DNA of 64,000 nucleotides from Gryllotalpicola protaetiae. Lineage in GTDB: Bacteria > Actinomycetota > Actinomycetes > Actinomycetales > Microbacteriaceae. Below the pieces are notes generated by a model. It was not told the DNA's origin. It was given only the letters and a program-made list of their open reading frames with translations, and did no database searches. This document shows, one piece after another, positions 7,833 through 16,100 of the stretch. The stretch covers positions 744,001-808,000 of the forward strand of contig NZ_CP032624.1 of assembly GCF_003627055.1 (NCBI RefSeq), written 5' to 3'. Numbering within the stretch: position 1 is the first letter of the stretch; each line of letters begins with the position of its first letter. Made by a program: the position numbers and the translations under genes.

Positions 7833-8804
7833 GTGCGCGCTGCTGTCGCCGTCGCTCAGAGCATGGAAGACCCGCTGTCGGGGCTGTCACTGCGAGAAAT
7901 CCCTGATCCTGAAGAGAAACCGGGGTGGACGCGCCTGCGTGTGCGCAGCGCGTCGCTCAACCCGCACGACGTCTGGACCCTGCGCGGCGTCGGGCACCCG
8001 GCCGAGCGCATCCCGATGGTCCTGGGGTGCGATGGAGCCGGGGTGACGGATGCCGGCGACGAAGTCGTGATCCACCCCGTGCTCGGCGACCCGAACCGGG
8101 GCGGCGGCGACGTCACGCTCGATCCTGGTCGCGCGCTGCTGTCTGAAACCGTGAACGGGTCGCTCGCCGACTTCGTGCTCGTACCCGACGCCTGCGTCGT
8201 GCCGAAGCCCACCTGGCTGAGCTTCGACGATGCGGCGACGCTCGGCATCGTCTGGGGCACCGCCTACCGCATGCTGTTCACGCGAGCGCGACTGAAGGCG
8301 GGCGACCGGGTGCTGGTGCAGGGCGCATCGGGCGGGGTCGGCAGCGCGGCGATCTCGCTCGCGCGGGCGGCGGGGGCGCGGGTGTTCGCGACCGCGCGCA
8401 CCGAGGCGAAGCGCGCCTTCGCCCTTGAGGCCGGCGCACACGAGACGTTCGAGAACGGCGTGCGCCTGCCCGAGCGGGTCGACATCGTCGTCGACACGGT
8501 CGGCGAGGCGACCTGGGCGCACTCGCTGCGCTCCTTGCAGCCCGGCGGCGTGATCGTCACCTGCGGCGCGACGACCGGCAACATGCCGCCGGCCGAGCTG
8601 AACCGCATCTTCTACCAGCAGCTGTCGGTGATCGGGTCGACCGGGTCCACACGCGCCGAGTTCGAGGCACTGCTGCGGCTGCTCGAGGCGAGCGGCGTGC
8701 GACCGCACGTCGACTCGGTCGTGCCGCTCGACGACATCGCGAGCGGATTCCAGCGCCTCATCGACGGGGACGTGCGCGGGAAGCTCGTGGTGCGGGTTTC
8801 GTAA
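7833..8804 (+). CDS. Zinc-type alcohol dehydrogenase-like / quinone oxidoreductase (MDR family)
   Basis: 323-residue NAD(P)H-dependent medium-chain dehydrogenase/reductase. The GroES-like half shows VRSASLNPHDVWTLRG and GCDGAGVT; the Rossmann half has the nucleotide-binding VQGASGGVGSAAISLARAAG (residues near 165-184). The Cys ligands of structural zinc are not evident. GTG 7833 is chosen because GGGAGG at 7821-7826 sits six bases upstream and the family start pattern begins there; longer in-frame starts lack this. It stands alone and the substrate is unknown. Confidence 0.85.
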   Translation: MRAAVAVAQSMEDPLSGLSLREIPDPEEKPGWTRLRVRSASLNPHDVWTLRGVGHPAERIPMVLGCDGAGVTDAGDEVVIHPVLGDPNRGGGDVTLDPGRALLSETVNGSLADFVLVPDACVVPKPTWLSFDDAATLGIVWGTAYRMLFTRARLKAGDRVLVQGASGGVGSAAISLARAAGARVFATARTEAKRAFALEAGAHETFENGVRLPERVDIVVDTVGEATWAHSLRSLQPGGVIVTCGATTGNMPPAELNRIFYQQLSVIGSTGSTRAEFEALLRLLEASGVRPHVDSVVPLDDIASGFQRLIDGDVRGKLVVRVS

Positions 8805-8857
8805 CTGGCCGGGCTGATTGCGGGCCACGCCCCGCACGCGTGGGTACCGTCGCGGTG

Positions 8858-9208
8858 ATGCCTGCCCCCGTCACCGAAGTCGAACTCATGCTGAAGCGGA
8901 AGAACCGTCTCGCGGAAGAGCGCAAGGCGGTGGACTTCCGCGCGATCGAGCAGGAGAAGCGAGACGAAGCGGGGCGGATGCGTGCGGCCGCGGCATCCGC
9001 CCGCTCTGCTCAGATCGCGAAAATGCGCGAGACGGATGCCCGGCGGCTCGACGCCGAAGCCGAGCGCTGCGCAGGCGAGGCCGCCCGCGCCGACGAGCGG
9101 GCGCGCCGGTTCGCGCTCGACGAAGAGTTGATCGCGGTGCGGCTCGCGCACTCCGCGCCGTCGGCGGCGCTCGCCGACGGGGGCGATTCCGAGTGGACCA
9201 TCGTCTGA
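8858..9208 (+). CDS. Hypothetical coiled-coil protein
   Basis: 116-residue hydrophilic protein, rich in Ala, Arg and Glu, with a nearly continuous helical/coiled-coil stretch from about residue 10 to 90 (LKRKNRLAEERKAVDFRAIE and on). It has no membrane segment, cysteine cluster or recognised motif. ATG 8858 is preceded by TACCGT at 8845-8850 with seven bases between, so it looks leaderless; a GTG at 8840 lies upstream of that box and is disfavoured. Function unknown. Confidence 0.6.
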   Translation: MPAPVTEVELMLKRKNRLAEERKAVDFRAIEQEKRDEAGRMRAAAASARSAQIAKMRETDARRLDAEAERCAGEAARADERARRFALDEELIAVRLAHSAPSAALADGGDSEWTIV

Positions 9209-9300
9209 CCCGCTCGCTTCCCTCGGGTTCCCTTACAGTTCGCTAAGAACGCGGTCGCCTGACGTTCGCACGGCCCCCGAAGTGGGACGCTATAGCGAGC

Positions 9301-9334
9301 ACCCCGCCGGTGGTCGGACCGGCGGGGTTCTTTG
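9301..9334 (+). terminator. Rho-independent terminator
   Basis: ACCCCGCCGG, an eight-base loop, CCGGCGGGGT, then TTCTTT. Ten-base-pair GC-rich stem followed by a short T-run, about 95 bases after the coiled-coil gene stop and directly before the ECF41-type promoter. It insulates the flavoprotein gene from upstream transcription. Confidence 0.8.
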
Positions 9335-9346
9335 ATGCCCGGGGTC

Positions 9347-9373
9347 TGTCACACGGCGACCGTCTCGCCCGTC
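9347..9373 (+). promoter_or_regulatory. ECF41-type sigma factor promoter
   Basis: TGTCACA (9347-9353), exactly 16 bases, then CGTC (9370-9373). This matches the published consensus for ECF41 promoters, TGTCACA in the -35 region and CGTC in the -10 region. CGTC ends eight bases before ATG 9382, so the transcript would be leaderless or nearly so. The matching ECF41 sigma gene is the second gene of the same unit, predicting autoregulation. Confidence 0.8.
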
Positions 9374-9381
9374 GGACTGGC

Positions 9382-10560
9382 ATGAACACATATCGCATCG
9401 TTGTCGTCGGCGGCGGGTACGTGGGGGTCGCGGCCGCCAGGAAGATCGCACGGCGGGTGGGGCCGGGGCAGGCATCCGTCACCCTCATCACCGCGCACGA
9501 GACCTTCGACGAGCGGCCGCGCTGGCATCAGCTGGCGACCGGCCAGGCCGTCGACGCATTGCCGATGGGCTCGCTCGTCGGCGACGGGGTCGAGCTGCGG
9601 ATCGCGTTCGCCACCGGCCTCGATCTTTTGCGGCGCGCGGTGCTGCTCGCAGGCGGCGAGTCGGTGGCGTACGACTCGCTCGTTCTCACGCTCGGCAGCT
9701 CCGTCGACCTGACGGGTTCACGCGTGCCGGGTGTCGCCGAGCTCGCGCACGGCGTCACCGACCCTGCCGCCGTGAGCCGGCTGGCGCGCGAGTTGAGTGC
9801 GCTGCCGGACGCCTCAGCCGTTGTCGTCGTCGGCGGCGGGCTCACGGGCATCGAGCTCTCGACCGAGATCGCCGAGACGCACCCGCGCCTCGCGGTCACG
9901 ATCGCGAGCCCCGCCGAGCCCGGGACGTGGCTCAGCAGCCGGGCGCGGCGGCATCTCGCGCGCGCCTTCGTCCGGCTCGGGGTTCGGCAGCTGCGCGGGC
10001 GGGTCGCGCGGGTGGGTGCAGATGCGGTCACTTTGGCGACGGGCGCGTCCGTTCCGTCTGCGCTCACGGTGTGGGCGGGCGGATTCCGCGCGAACCCCCT
10101 GCTGGAAGCATCCGGCCTCGCTGTCGACGCACGCGGGCGCGCGCTGACCGATGCGGCGTTCCGCTCCGTGTCGCACCCGGAGGTGTGGGTCGCGGGCGAT
10201 GCGGGCGCGATCGCCGGGCCGTGGGGTCCGTCGCTCGCGATGGGCGCGCGTATCGCGCCGTATCTCACCGGGCCGCTCGCCGCATCGGTCGAGGCCGCGC
10301 TCGCCGGGCGCGAGCCCACGCCTCTGCGGTTCTCCTACCAGGCGGAGTGCATCAGCCTCGGGCGGCGGGACGGCATTCTGCAGCTGTTCCACGGCGACCA
10401 GTCGCCGCGGTCGCTCGCGCTGACCGGGCGCGCGGCGGCCCGCTCGAAAGAGCTGATTCTGGGGCTCGGCCGCTGGCTGCTGCGGCACCCCGGCTTCACG
10501 GTTCCGGGCAGCGGGCCGGCCGCGCACGATGCGGCGCATGGCGAGATGATCGCTGCATGA
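9382..10560 (+). CDS. FAD-dependent NADH dehydrogenase-like oxidoreductase (ECF41 partner)
   Basis: 392-residue pyridine nucleotide-disulfide/NDH-2-like flavoprotein. The FAD Rossmann motif VVVGGGYVGVAAARKI is at residues 7-22, the NAD(P)H motif VVVVGGGLTGIELSTEI near 150-166, and the second FAD motif VWVAGDAGAI near 270. No redox CxxxxC or membrane helix is obvious. ECF41 sigma genes are commonly paired with carboxymuconolactone decarboxylases, oxidoreductases or epimerases (COE genes); this is an oxidoreductase partner. It overlaps the sigma gene by four bases (ATGA) and carries the ECF41 promoter upstream. The electron acceptor is unknown. Confidence 0.85.
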   Translation: MNTYRIVVVGGGYVGVAAARKIARRVGPGQASVTLITAHETFDERPRWHQLATGQAVDALPMGSLVGDGVELRIAFATGLDLLRRAVLLAGGESVAYDSLVLTLGSSVDLTGSRVPGVAELAHGVTDPAAVSRLARELSALPDASAVVVVGGGLTGIELSTEIAETHPRLAVTIASPAEPGTWLSSRARRHLARAFVRLGVRQLRGRVARVGADAVTLATGASVPSALTVWAGGFRANPLLEASGLAVDARGRALTDAAFRSVSHPEVWVAGDAGAIAGPWGPSLAMGARIAPYLTGPLAASVEAALAGREPTPLRFSYQAECISLGRRDGILQLFHGDQSPRSLALTGRAAARSKELILGLGRWLLRHPGFTVPGSGPAAHDAAHGEMIAA

Positions 10561-11486
10561 TGGATGCTTCCGAGCAGCTGCGCCGGGTCGCGTTCGGCGT
10601 CGGGTATCGCATGCTCGGCTCCGTCGCCGATGCGGAGGACATCGCGCAGGAGTCGCTTGCACGCCTGCTCGCCTCGGGTGATGCGCCCGCAAACGCCGAG
10701 GCGTGGGTGACGACCGTCGCGACGCGGCTGTCGATCGACCAGCTGCGCTCGGCGCGGCGGCAGCGCGAGCAGTATTTCGGGGAATGGCTGCCGGAGCCGC
10801 TCGTGGATGGCGGGGCTGAACGGGCGACGGATGCCTCGGGCCATGCGGAGCTCGCCGACGACCTCTCTCTTGCGTTCCTCGTGCTGCTCGAGACGCTGTC
10901 GCCGACCGAGCGGGCGGCGTTCCTGCTGCACGACGTGTTCGACTTCTCCTACGGGGAGACGGCGCGGGCGCTGGAGCGGCCGAGCGAGGCATCCGTTCGT
11001 CAGCTCGTGTCGCGTGCACGCGCGCGAATATCTGAGCGGATGCCGCGCTACGAGGTCTCCAGCGATGAACAGAGCAGGCTCGTCGACCGGTTCATCGCAG
11101 CGTGCGAGCAGGGCGAGGTCGCGCCGTTCGTCGAGCTGCTGGCTGCGGACGTGGTGTTCACGGGCGACGGTGGCGGGAAGGTGCCGCCCGGGTTCGCGAT
11201 CTCACGGCCGGTGCGGGGGCTGCAGGCGGTTGCGAAGGTGTTCGCGTCGTTCTCGCGGCGGGCGGTTTTCCCGGCGCATCTTGAGGCGGCGTCGATCGGC
11301 GGGGCACCCGGCGTCGTGGTGATCGCGGACCTGCCGCGCGGCGGCGGGCTCATGGGCGTGCTGGGGTTCGCGATGCGCGCGGGGCGGATCGCCGAGATCG
11401 ACGGGGTGGTGAACCCGGAGAAGCTGGGGCACCTCGCCGGGGTGTACGGCGGGTTGGCGGACTACTCAGTGGTGTCGCGTCTGTGA
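10557..11486 (+). CDS. sigJ: ECF41-family RNA polymerase sigma factor with SnoaL-like C-terminal domain
   Basis: 309-residue extracytoplasmic-function sigma factor. Region 2 (VGYRMLGSVADAEDIAQESL) and region 4 (LSPTERAAFLLHDVFDFSYG with its HTH) are followed by a SnoaL/NTF2-like domain from about residue 175. Three ECF41 hallmarks are present: WLPEPL in the linker (near 78), DGGGK (near 205) and NPEKL near the end, where the family has NPDKL. In this family the C-terminal domain controls activity in place of a separate anti-sigma factor. ATG 10557 overlaps the flavoprotein stop as ATGA. SigJ is the mycobacterial relative's name; the family call is firmer than the symbol. Confidence 0.9.
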   Translation: MMDASEQLRRVAFGVGYRMLGSVADAEDIAQESLARLLASGDAPANAEAWVTTVATRLSIDQLRSARRQREQYFGEWLPEPLVDGGAERATDASGHAELADDLSLAFLVLLETLSPTERAAFLLHDVFDFSYGETARALERPSEASVRQLVSRARARISERMPRYEVSSDEQSRLVDRFIAACEQGEVAPFVELLAADVVFTGDGGGKVPPGFAISRPVRGLQAVAKVFASFSRRAVFPAHLEAASIGGAPGVVVIADLPRGGGLMGVLGFAMRAGRIAEIDGVVNPEKLGHLAGVYGGLADYSVVSRL

Positions 11487-11496
11487 GGTCTTCCCG

Positions 11497-11520
11497 CTCA
11501 CAGGGCCGATCCCTTGTGAG
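11497..11520 (+). terminator. Hairpin after the sigma factor gene
   Basis: CTCACAGGG and CCCTTGTGAG form an almost perfect stem with a small loop about ten bases after the sigma factor stop. The following bases (TTGTACACACC) have no strong T-run, so termination is plausible but weak. Confidence 0.5.
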
Positions 11521-11580
11521 TTGTACACACCTTCGATGTTTCGCTTCTCAATGTCAGTGGCGGTCGGTAATCTTGCTTGC

Positions 11581-13035
11581 ATGAGTTCGGTGCTTGAGGC
11601 GGTGCGAGGGGCGACCAGGGTGGTCGCCTCCGCGCTGCCCTGCGCCGAGCAGATCGCACAGCTGCGCGACCCCGACGTGATTGCGTTGATGGCCGAGCTC
11701 GGCGCGCTCGCACGGAAAGTGGCTGCGACCAGTTCACTCGCAGCCACCGACATCGACCGGCGCTCGGCGCGCGAACTGGGCGCGGCCGGGCTCGCCCAGT
11801 CGAACGGCCTGCGGAACGGGCCGGAGTTCGTGCAGAAGCTGACGGGGTCGTCGATCGCCGAGGCGAGGAAACTGGTGCACACCGGCGGGTTGCTTGAGAC
11901 GGCCGAGTCGGTGGTTCCCGTCACCGGCTCCGAGCCGGGGCCGCGCGATCTCGCCGCGCTCGAGGCGCTCCCCGGCGGGTGGGAGGCGCCGATCGCCGTC
12001 GCCGTGCGCAACGAGTGGCTGTCGGTCGACCAGAGCGAGGCGCTGCGCTCGGGGCTGGGCTCGCCACGATCGGCGGGGCTCGCCGACGACTGGCGGCACG
12101 CCGCGCTCGCTCTCATCGACGCGGCATGGGCGTCCGAATGGACCGCGGAAGATCTGGGGCGCGCCGCCGGGCGCGTGCGTGCGAGCCTCGACGCGAAGGC
12201 CGCCGACGCCGATGCGAGCGCCCGATTCGAGGCGCGATCGCTCAAGCGGCGGCAGCTGCGCAGCGGGAACTGGAAGTGGGACCTCGAGCTCGACCCCGAG
12301 ACCGATGCGGCGCTGTGGGGTCCGCTGAGCAGGCGGCTCTCGCCGCGGCTCGGCGGCCCCAGGTTCCGCACCGAGGAAGAGATCGCGCGAGCGGCGGAAC
12401 TCGATCAGGACCCGCGCACCAACGAGCAGCTGCTCGTCGACGAGTTCACCGGCATCTTCGCCGCAGGGGTCGCTGCAGAGGCGGCGGCGGGCGCATTCGG
12501 GAAGGCCGAGCCGCACGTCTCGATCGTCGTCACGACCGATGAGCTGCGGAAGGCGAAGGACGCGACACCCGGCGACGCGGCCGGCGTAGCCTGGGTCGGC
12601 GGCGGTCAGCCGGTGTCGGCGAGGGCCGCGCTGCGGTCGATCTGCACCGGAACCTTCACACCGGCGCTGTTCGACGAGAGCGGTGCGGCGATAGACGTCG
12701 GAAGGGACCAGCGGCTGTTCACCGCGAAGCAGCGCCGGGCGATGGCGGTACGCGACGGCGGGTGCCGCTGGCCGGGCTGCACCAGGCCGCCGGGCGAGTG
12801 CGAGGCGCACCATGACAATCCGTGGGGCGAGAGCCCGCTGAACCGGAAGACGGAGACGAAAGACGGAATCCTGCTCTGCAAATTCCATCATCTGACCGTC
12901 CACAATCACGGTGCGCGGATTTCGCGGCAGGGGTCTGTCTACTTCCTGCACTGGCCGGGGCGGCCGCCGGTGCCGTTGAGTTCGAAGTCCGGCGTGATGG
13001 CTCAGCTAGACGTTGCGACCCGACAGGGCGCATGA
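11581..13035 (+). CDS. DUF222 domain-containing HNH endonuclease-like protein
   Basis: 484-residue protein with an N-terminal DUF222 region (about residues 25-330, helical, with FEARSLKRRQLRSG and LWGPLSRRL) and a C-terminal HNH module: RDGGCRWPGCTRPPGECEAHH, then NPWGE and LLCKFHHLTVHNHG. The CxxC and HH/H residues that hold zinc and metal are intact. These proteins are abundant in Microbacteriaceae and other actinobacteria, often in many copies; their biological role is unsettled. ATG 11581 has TAATCT at 11568-11573 seven bases upstream, so it is probably leaderless. Confidence 0.9.
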   Translation: MSSVLEAVRGATRVVASALPCAEQIAQLRDPDVIALMAELGALARKVAATSSLAATDIDRRSARELGAAGLAQSNGLRNGPEFVQKLTGSSIAEARKLVHTGGLLETAESVVPVTGSEPGPRDLAALEALPGGWEAPIAVAVRNEWLSVDQSEALRSGLGSPRSAGLADDWRHAALALIDAAWASEWTAEDLGRAAGRVRASLDAKAADADASARFEARSLKRRQLRSGNWKWDLELDPETDAALWGPLSRRLSPRLGGPRFRTEEEIARAAELDQDPRTNEQLLVDEFTGIFAAGVAAEAAAGAFGKAEPHVSIVVTTDELRKAKDATPGDAAGVAWVGGGQPVSARAALRSICTGTFTPALFDESGAAIDVGRDQRLFTAKQRRAMAVRDGGCRWPGCTRPPGECEAHHDNPWGESPLNRKTETKDGILLCKFHHLTVHNHGARISRQGSVYFLHWPGRPPVPLSSKSGVMAQLDVATRQGA

Positions 13036-13088
13036 GTGAAGGGCGTGGTGAGAGCAGATGGCTGTCGTTCGATGTGAGGTGAAGGCGC

Positions 13089-13628
13089 ATGGCTGACGCA
13101 CCCTGGTACGAGCGGTTGCGCGAGCAGTGGCGGCCCGAGCAGGTTCGGCTGCTGATCATCGACGAGGCCGCGCCCGAGCTCGCGGCAGGTTCGAAGCACG
13201 AGTTCTTCTACTCGTCGAACGTCGTCAGCTGGGACCCGCTGTTCCGCGCCGTCGTCGACGTGTACTTCGACGGCGAGTTCCCGCCCGCGGGCGCCGACAA
13301 GACGCCGTACCTCGCACGGCTGCGCGACGAGGGCGTCTACGTGATCGAGACGATCCCGTTCCCGGTCGGTGCGTACAGCCGGGGGGAACGGCCGCATCTG
13401 ACCGCGCGGTTCGCGAGGTCGGCGATCGAGCGGGCGACGGCTCTGCAGCCGGAGGGGGTCGTGATCGCGTTCAACTCGGGCCTCGCCGCGCTCGGGCCCG
13501 GCCTGCAGAAAGCCGGGCTGCGAGTGCTGCACGACAAGCCGGTGCCGTTCCCGCGCGGGCGCTACCGCGAGCAGTTCATCGCAGCGCTGAACGAGATCGT
13601 GGCGGCGCAGCCGGAGCGGGCTGCGTAG
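13089..13628 (+). CDS. Conserved hypothetical protein, faintly uracil-DNA-glycosylase-like
   Basis: 179-residue soluble protein. It opens WYERLREQWRPEQVRLLIID, then EFFYSSNVVSWDPLFRAVVD, and later ETIPFPVG and GVVIAFNSGL. The order (LLIIDEAAP, FFY with a serine cluster, DPLFRAV) recalls actinobacterial proteins with a uracil-DNA-glycosylase-like fold, but I cannot confirm catalytic residues. ATG 13089 follows AGGTGAAGG. It stands immediately before a set of tandem 35-base repeats. Function unknown. Confidence 0.6.
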   Translation: MADAPWYERLREQWRPEQVRLLIIDEAAPELAAGSKHEFFYSSNVVSWDPLFRAVVDVYFDGEFPPAGADKTPYLARLRDEGVYVIETIPFPVGAYSRGERPHLTARFARSAIERATALQPEGVVIAFNSGLAALGPGLQKAGLRVLHDKPVPFPRGRYREQFIAALNEIVAAQPERAA

Positions 13629-13724
13629 CCGAGTCAGCGGCACAACCCAGCGGATCGGGTCGCCCGAGTCGGCGGCACAACCCAGCGGACCGGGCAGCCG
13701 AGCCGGCGGCGCAGCCAGCGGAGG
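13629..13724. repeat. Three tandem ~35-base repeats
   Basis: Unit 1 (13629-13659) and unit 2 (13664-13694) share CCGAGTC-GCGGCACAACCC and end AGCGGAYCGGG; they differ at two positions and have a 35-base period. A third, decayed copy starts at 13698 (CCGAGCCGGCGGCGCAGCC). The array begins at the base after the TAG stop of the preceding gene. No ORF or hairpin explains it. Confidence 0.75.
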
Positions 13725-13750
13725 GCGCAAGCCTCGCGGCGCGTCAGGGG

Positions 13751-13870
13751 TCAGCGGCGGCGATCCGCGCGGCGATTCCGCAACGACTCGCGCGCGGCGC
13801 GGATGACCGCCCACGCGGCGGCGACCAGCGCAGAGATGGCGATCATCTCGGCGACGCGGACGATGAGCAT
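13751..13870 (-). CDS. 39-residue single-pass membrane protein
   Basis: A 40-codon frame from ATG 13870 to TGA 13751. The product starts MLIVRVAEMIAISALVAAAW, one hydrophobic helix of about 20 residues, and ends in a strongly basic tail (RAARESLRNRRADRRR). TAGGCT at 13877-13882 lies six bases before the ATG, the same leaderless arrangement as neighbouring genes, which is the main support for calling it real. The shape suits a small inner-membrane protein with a cytosolic basic tail. Function unknown. Confidence 0.55.
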   Translation of the reverse strand: MLIVRVAEMIAISALVAAAWAVIRAARESLRNRRADRRR

Positions 13871-13968
13871 GGCTGAAGCCTACGTGCTGACGGGCATGCA
13901 TCCGGTTCTTATCCGGCCCATAGGTGGGCGATCTCCCCATCTCAGATCGACCCAGCACAGTGAGCGAC

Positions 13969-15372
13969 ATGATGGCCCTCCTCACACGTCCACGAACGTG
14001 GATCATTACGGCCGTCGTCGTTGTCGTCGTCGCGGGCGCCGCCGTCTGGTGGTTCGGATTCGCACACAAGACCGACGCCGACGCGGCGCCCGCCACCTCG
14101 ACGACCCTCACCGTCTCGACGCAGACGCTGCAGCAGTCGGTGTCCGGAACCGGCACGCTCTCGCCCACGGTCGACCAGCAGGTGAGCTTCGCCGCCTCCG
14201 GCACGGTGACGGCCGTCAGCGTGCAGGCGGGCCAGACCGTGAAGGCGGGCGACACTCTCGGCACCGTCACGACGACGCAAGCCGACGCCGACCTCGCCTC
14301 GGCGCAGGCGACGCTCGCGAGCGACCAGGCGAAACTCGCCTCCGACCAGGCCTCGAGCACCGGCTCGGCCGCGGACACCGCCCAGATCAGCGCAGACCAG
14401 GCGGCGGTGAGCGTCGCGCAGGCATCCGTCACCTCAGCACAGAACGAAGTGAACGGCACCACCCTCACCGCGCCCGTCGCCGGGCTCGTCACCGCCGTGA
14501 ACGTCGCCGTCGGCGACTCGGTGACCGGGTCATCCGCGTCGAGCTCCGGCTCCGGAAGCAGCGCGTCGGGCTCGGGGAGCTCAGGCTCCGGCTCGTCCCG
14601 CAGCGGGTCATCGAGCACCGGCACCGGGAGCACGAGCGGCTCGAGCAGCAGCTCATCGAGCTCGAGCGGTGCGTTCGAGATCACCGGAACCGACTCGTGG
14701 ACGACCGAGATCAGCGTCGCCGCAGCCCAGGTGAAGAACCTCAAGACCGGCGACCAGGTCACGCTCTCGACCACGGAGAACCCGTCGTTCTTCGGCACGG
14801 TCAGCTCGATCGGGCTGCTGCCCTCGACCAGCTCGGGTGCTGCGACCTACCCCGTCGACGTGCAGGTGACCGGAACGCCGCAGAGCCTCTATGACGGCGT
14901 CTCCGTCACGGCGAACGTGATCTACAAGAAGGTGACGGATGCCATAGCCGTGCCGTCCCTCGCCGTGACGCAGTCGAACGGGAAATCGACCGTGACGAAG
15001 GTCGTGGACGGCAAGAACGTGCAGCAGACGGTCACGACCGGCATCCAGCAGGGCCAGTACGTGCAGATCACGGACGGGCTCAAGGCCGGCGACAAGATCG
15101 TGCTGAAGATTGCGCGCCGCACGACCGGCGGCACCGGCACCACGGGAACCGGCGGCACGCGCGGCGGCACGGGCGGCACCGGCTTCGGCGGCGGCACCGG
15201 GTTCCCCGGCGGCTTCGGCGGTACCGGCGGTTCCGGGTTCGGGGGCACCGGCGGCACGGGCTTCGGCGGCCGTGGCTTCGGCGGCACCGGCGGCGGCACG
15301 GGCACCGGAACGACCGGCAGCTTCCAGCGCGGCGGTGGCAGCGGCAGCGACACCGGGGCGGGGAACCGATGA
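13969..15372 (+). CDS. MacA/HlyD-like adaptor subunit of ABC exporter
   Basis: 467-residue membrane-fusion-type protein. TM helix at about 10-30, lipoyl half-motif FAASGTVTAVSVQAGQTVKAG, helical hairpin ADLASAQATLASDQAKLASD, second lipoyl half TLTAPVAGLVTAVNVAVGDS, then a Ser/Gly-rich insert (about 184-234) before the beta-barrel. From about residue 384 the tail is almost pure Gly/Thr/Phe. Start is uncertain: GTG 13960, ATG 13969 and ATG 13972 are all in frame; I use 13969, preceded by a weak AGTGAG. First gene of a five-gene operon and overlaps the ATPase gene by ATGA. The substrate is unknown. Confidence 0.85.
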   Translation: MMALLTRPRTWIITAVVVVVVAGAAVWWFGFAHKTDADAAPATSTTLTVSTQTLQQSVSGTGTLSPTVDQQVSFAASGTVTAVSVQAGQTVKAGDTLGTVTTTQADADLASAQATLASDQAKLASDQASSTGSAADTAQISADQAAVSVAQASVTSAQNEVNGTTLTAPVAGLVTAVNVAVGDSVTGSSASSSGSGSSASGSGSSGSGSSRSGSSSTGTGSTSGSSSSSSSSSGAFEITGTDSWTTEISVAAAQVKNLKTGDQVTLSTTENPSFFGTVSSIGLLPSTSSGAATYPVDVQVTGTPQSLYDGVSVTANVIYKKVTDAIAVPSLAVTQSNGKSTVTKVVDGKNVQQTVTTGIQQGQYVQITDGLKAGDKIVLKIARRTTGGTGTTGTGGTRGGTGGTGFGGGTGFPGGFGGTGGSGFGGTGGTGFGGRGFGGTGGGTGTGTTGSFQRGGGSGSDTGAGNR

Positions 15373-16100
15373 GCCAGGCATCCGTCCTGCCCTCATTCCG
15401 CGCGCCGGGAAGCAGTGAGCCCGTCATCAAGCTGGCGGAGGCGCGGAAGACCTACAAGACCGGCTCGATCGAGTTCGAGGCGCTGCGTGGCATCGACCTG
15501 TCGATCGCCGAGGGCGAGTACGTCGCGGTCGTCGGCCCGTCGGGCAGCGGCAAGTCGACGATCATGAACATCCTCGGCTGCCTCGACACGCTGACGAGCG
15601 GCTCGTACCTGCTGGCCGGCGAGAACGTCGAGGACCTCGATGAGGCCGAGCTCGCCTCCGTGCGCAATCGGCGCATCGGCTTCGTGTTCCAGCAGTTCCA
15701 CCTGCTCGCGAGCCTTTCGGCGTGGCGGAACGTCGAACTGCCGATGATGTACGCCGGCGTGCACCGCGACGAGCGGCGGGCGCGCGCCGTCGCCGCGCTC
15801 GAGCGTGTGGGCCTCGGCGACCGCATCGACAACAAGCCGGGCCAGCTCTCGGGCGGCCAGCAGCAGCGCGTCGCGGTGGCGCGCGCGCTCGTGACCGAGC
15901 CGACGATGATCCTCGCCGACGAGCCGACGGGAAACCTCGACTCGCATTCGACGGAGGAGGTGCTCGGGCTGTTCGACGAGCTGCACGCGAGCGGGCGCAC
16001 GATCGTGCTGATCACCCATGAGCACGACGTCGCCGCGCGTGCTCGACGCACGGTGCACGTGCGCGACGGGCTGATCACCGCCGAAGAGGCGAGCGCATGA
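15369..16100 (+). CDS. MacB/LolD-type ABC transporter ATP-binding protein
   Basis: 243-residue ABC ATPase of the lipoprotein/macrolide exporter type. Walker [17 protein letters not shown]-loop VFQQFHLL, signature [15 protein letters not shown], Walker [14 protein letters not shown] and H-loop LITHEHD are all intact. It overlaps the adaptor upstream and the permease downstream by ATGA each, so the three subunits are made together. It energises the MacB-like permease at the inner membrane. Confidence 0.95.
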   Translation: MSQASVLPSFRAPGSSEPVIKLAEARKTYKTGSIEFEALRGIDLSIAEGEYVAVVGPSGSGKSTIMNILGCLDTLTSGSYLLAGENVEDLDEAELASVRNRRIGFVFQQFHLLASLSAWRNVELPMMYAGVHRDERRARAVAALERVGLGDRIDNKPGQLSGGQQQRVAVARALVTEPTMILADEPTGNLDSHSTEEVLGLFDELHASGRTIVLITHEHDVAARARRTVHVRDGLITAEEASA

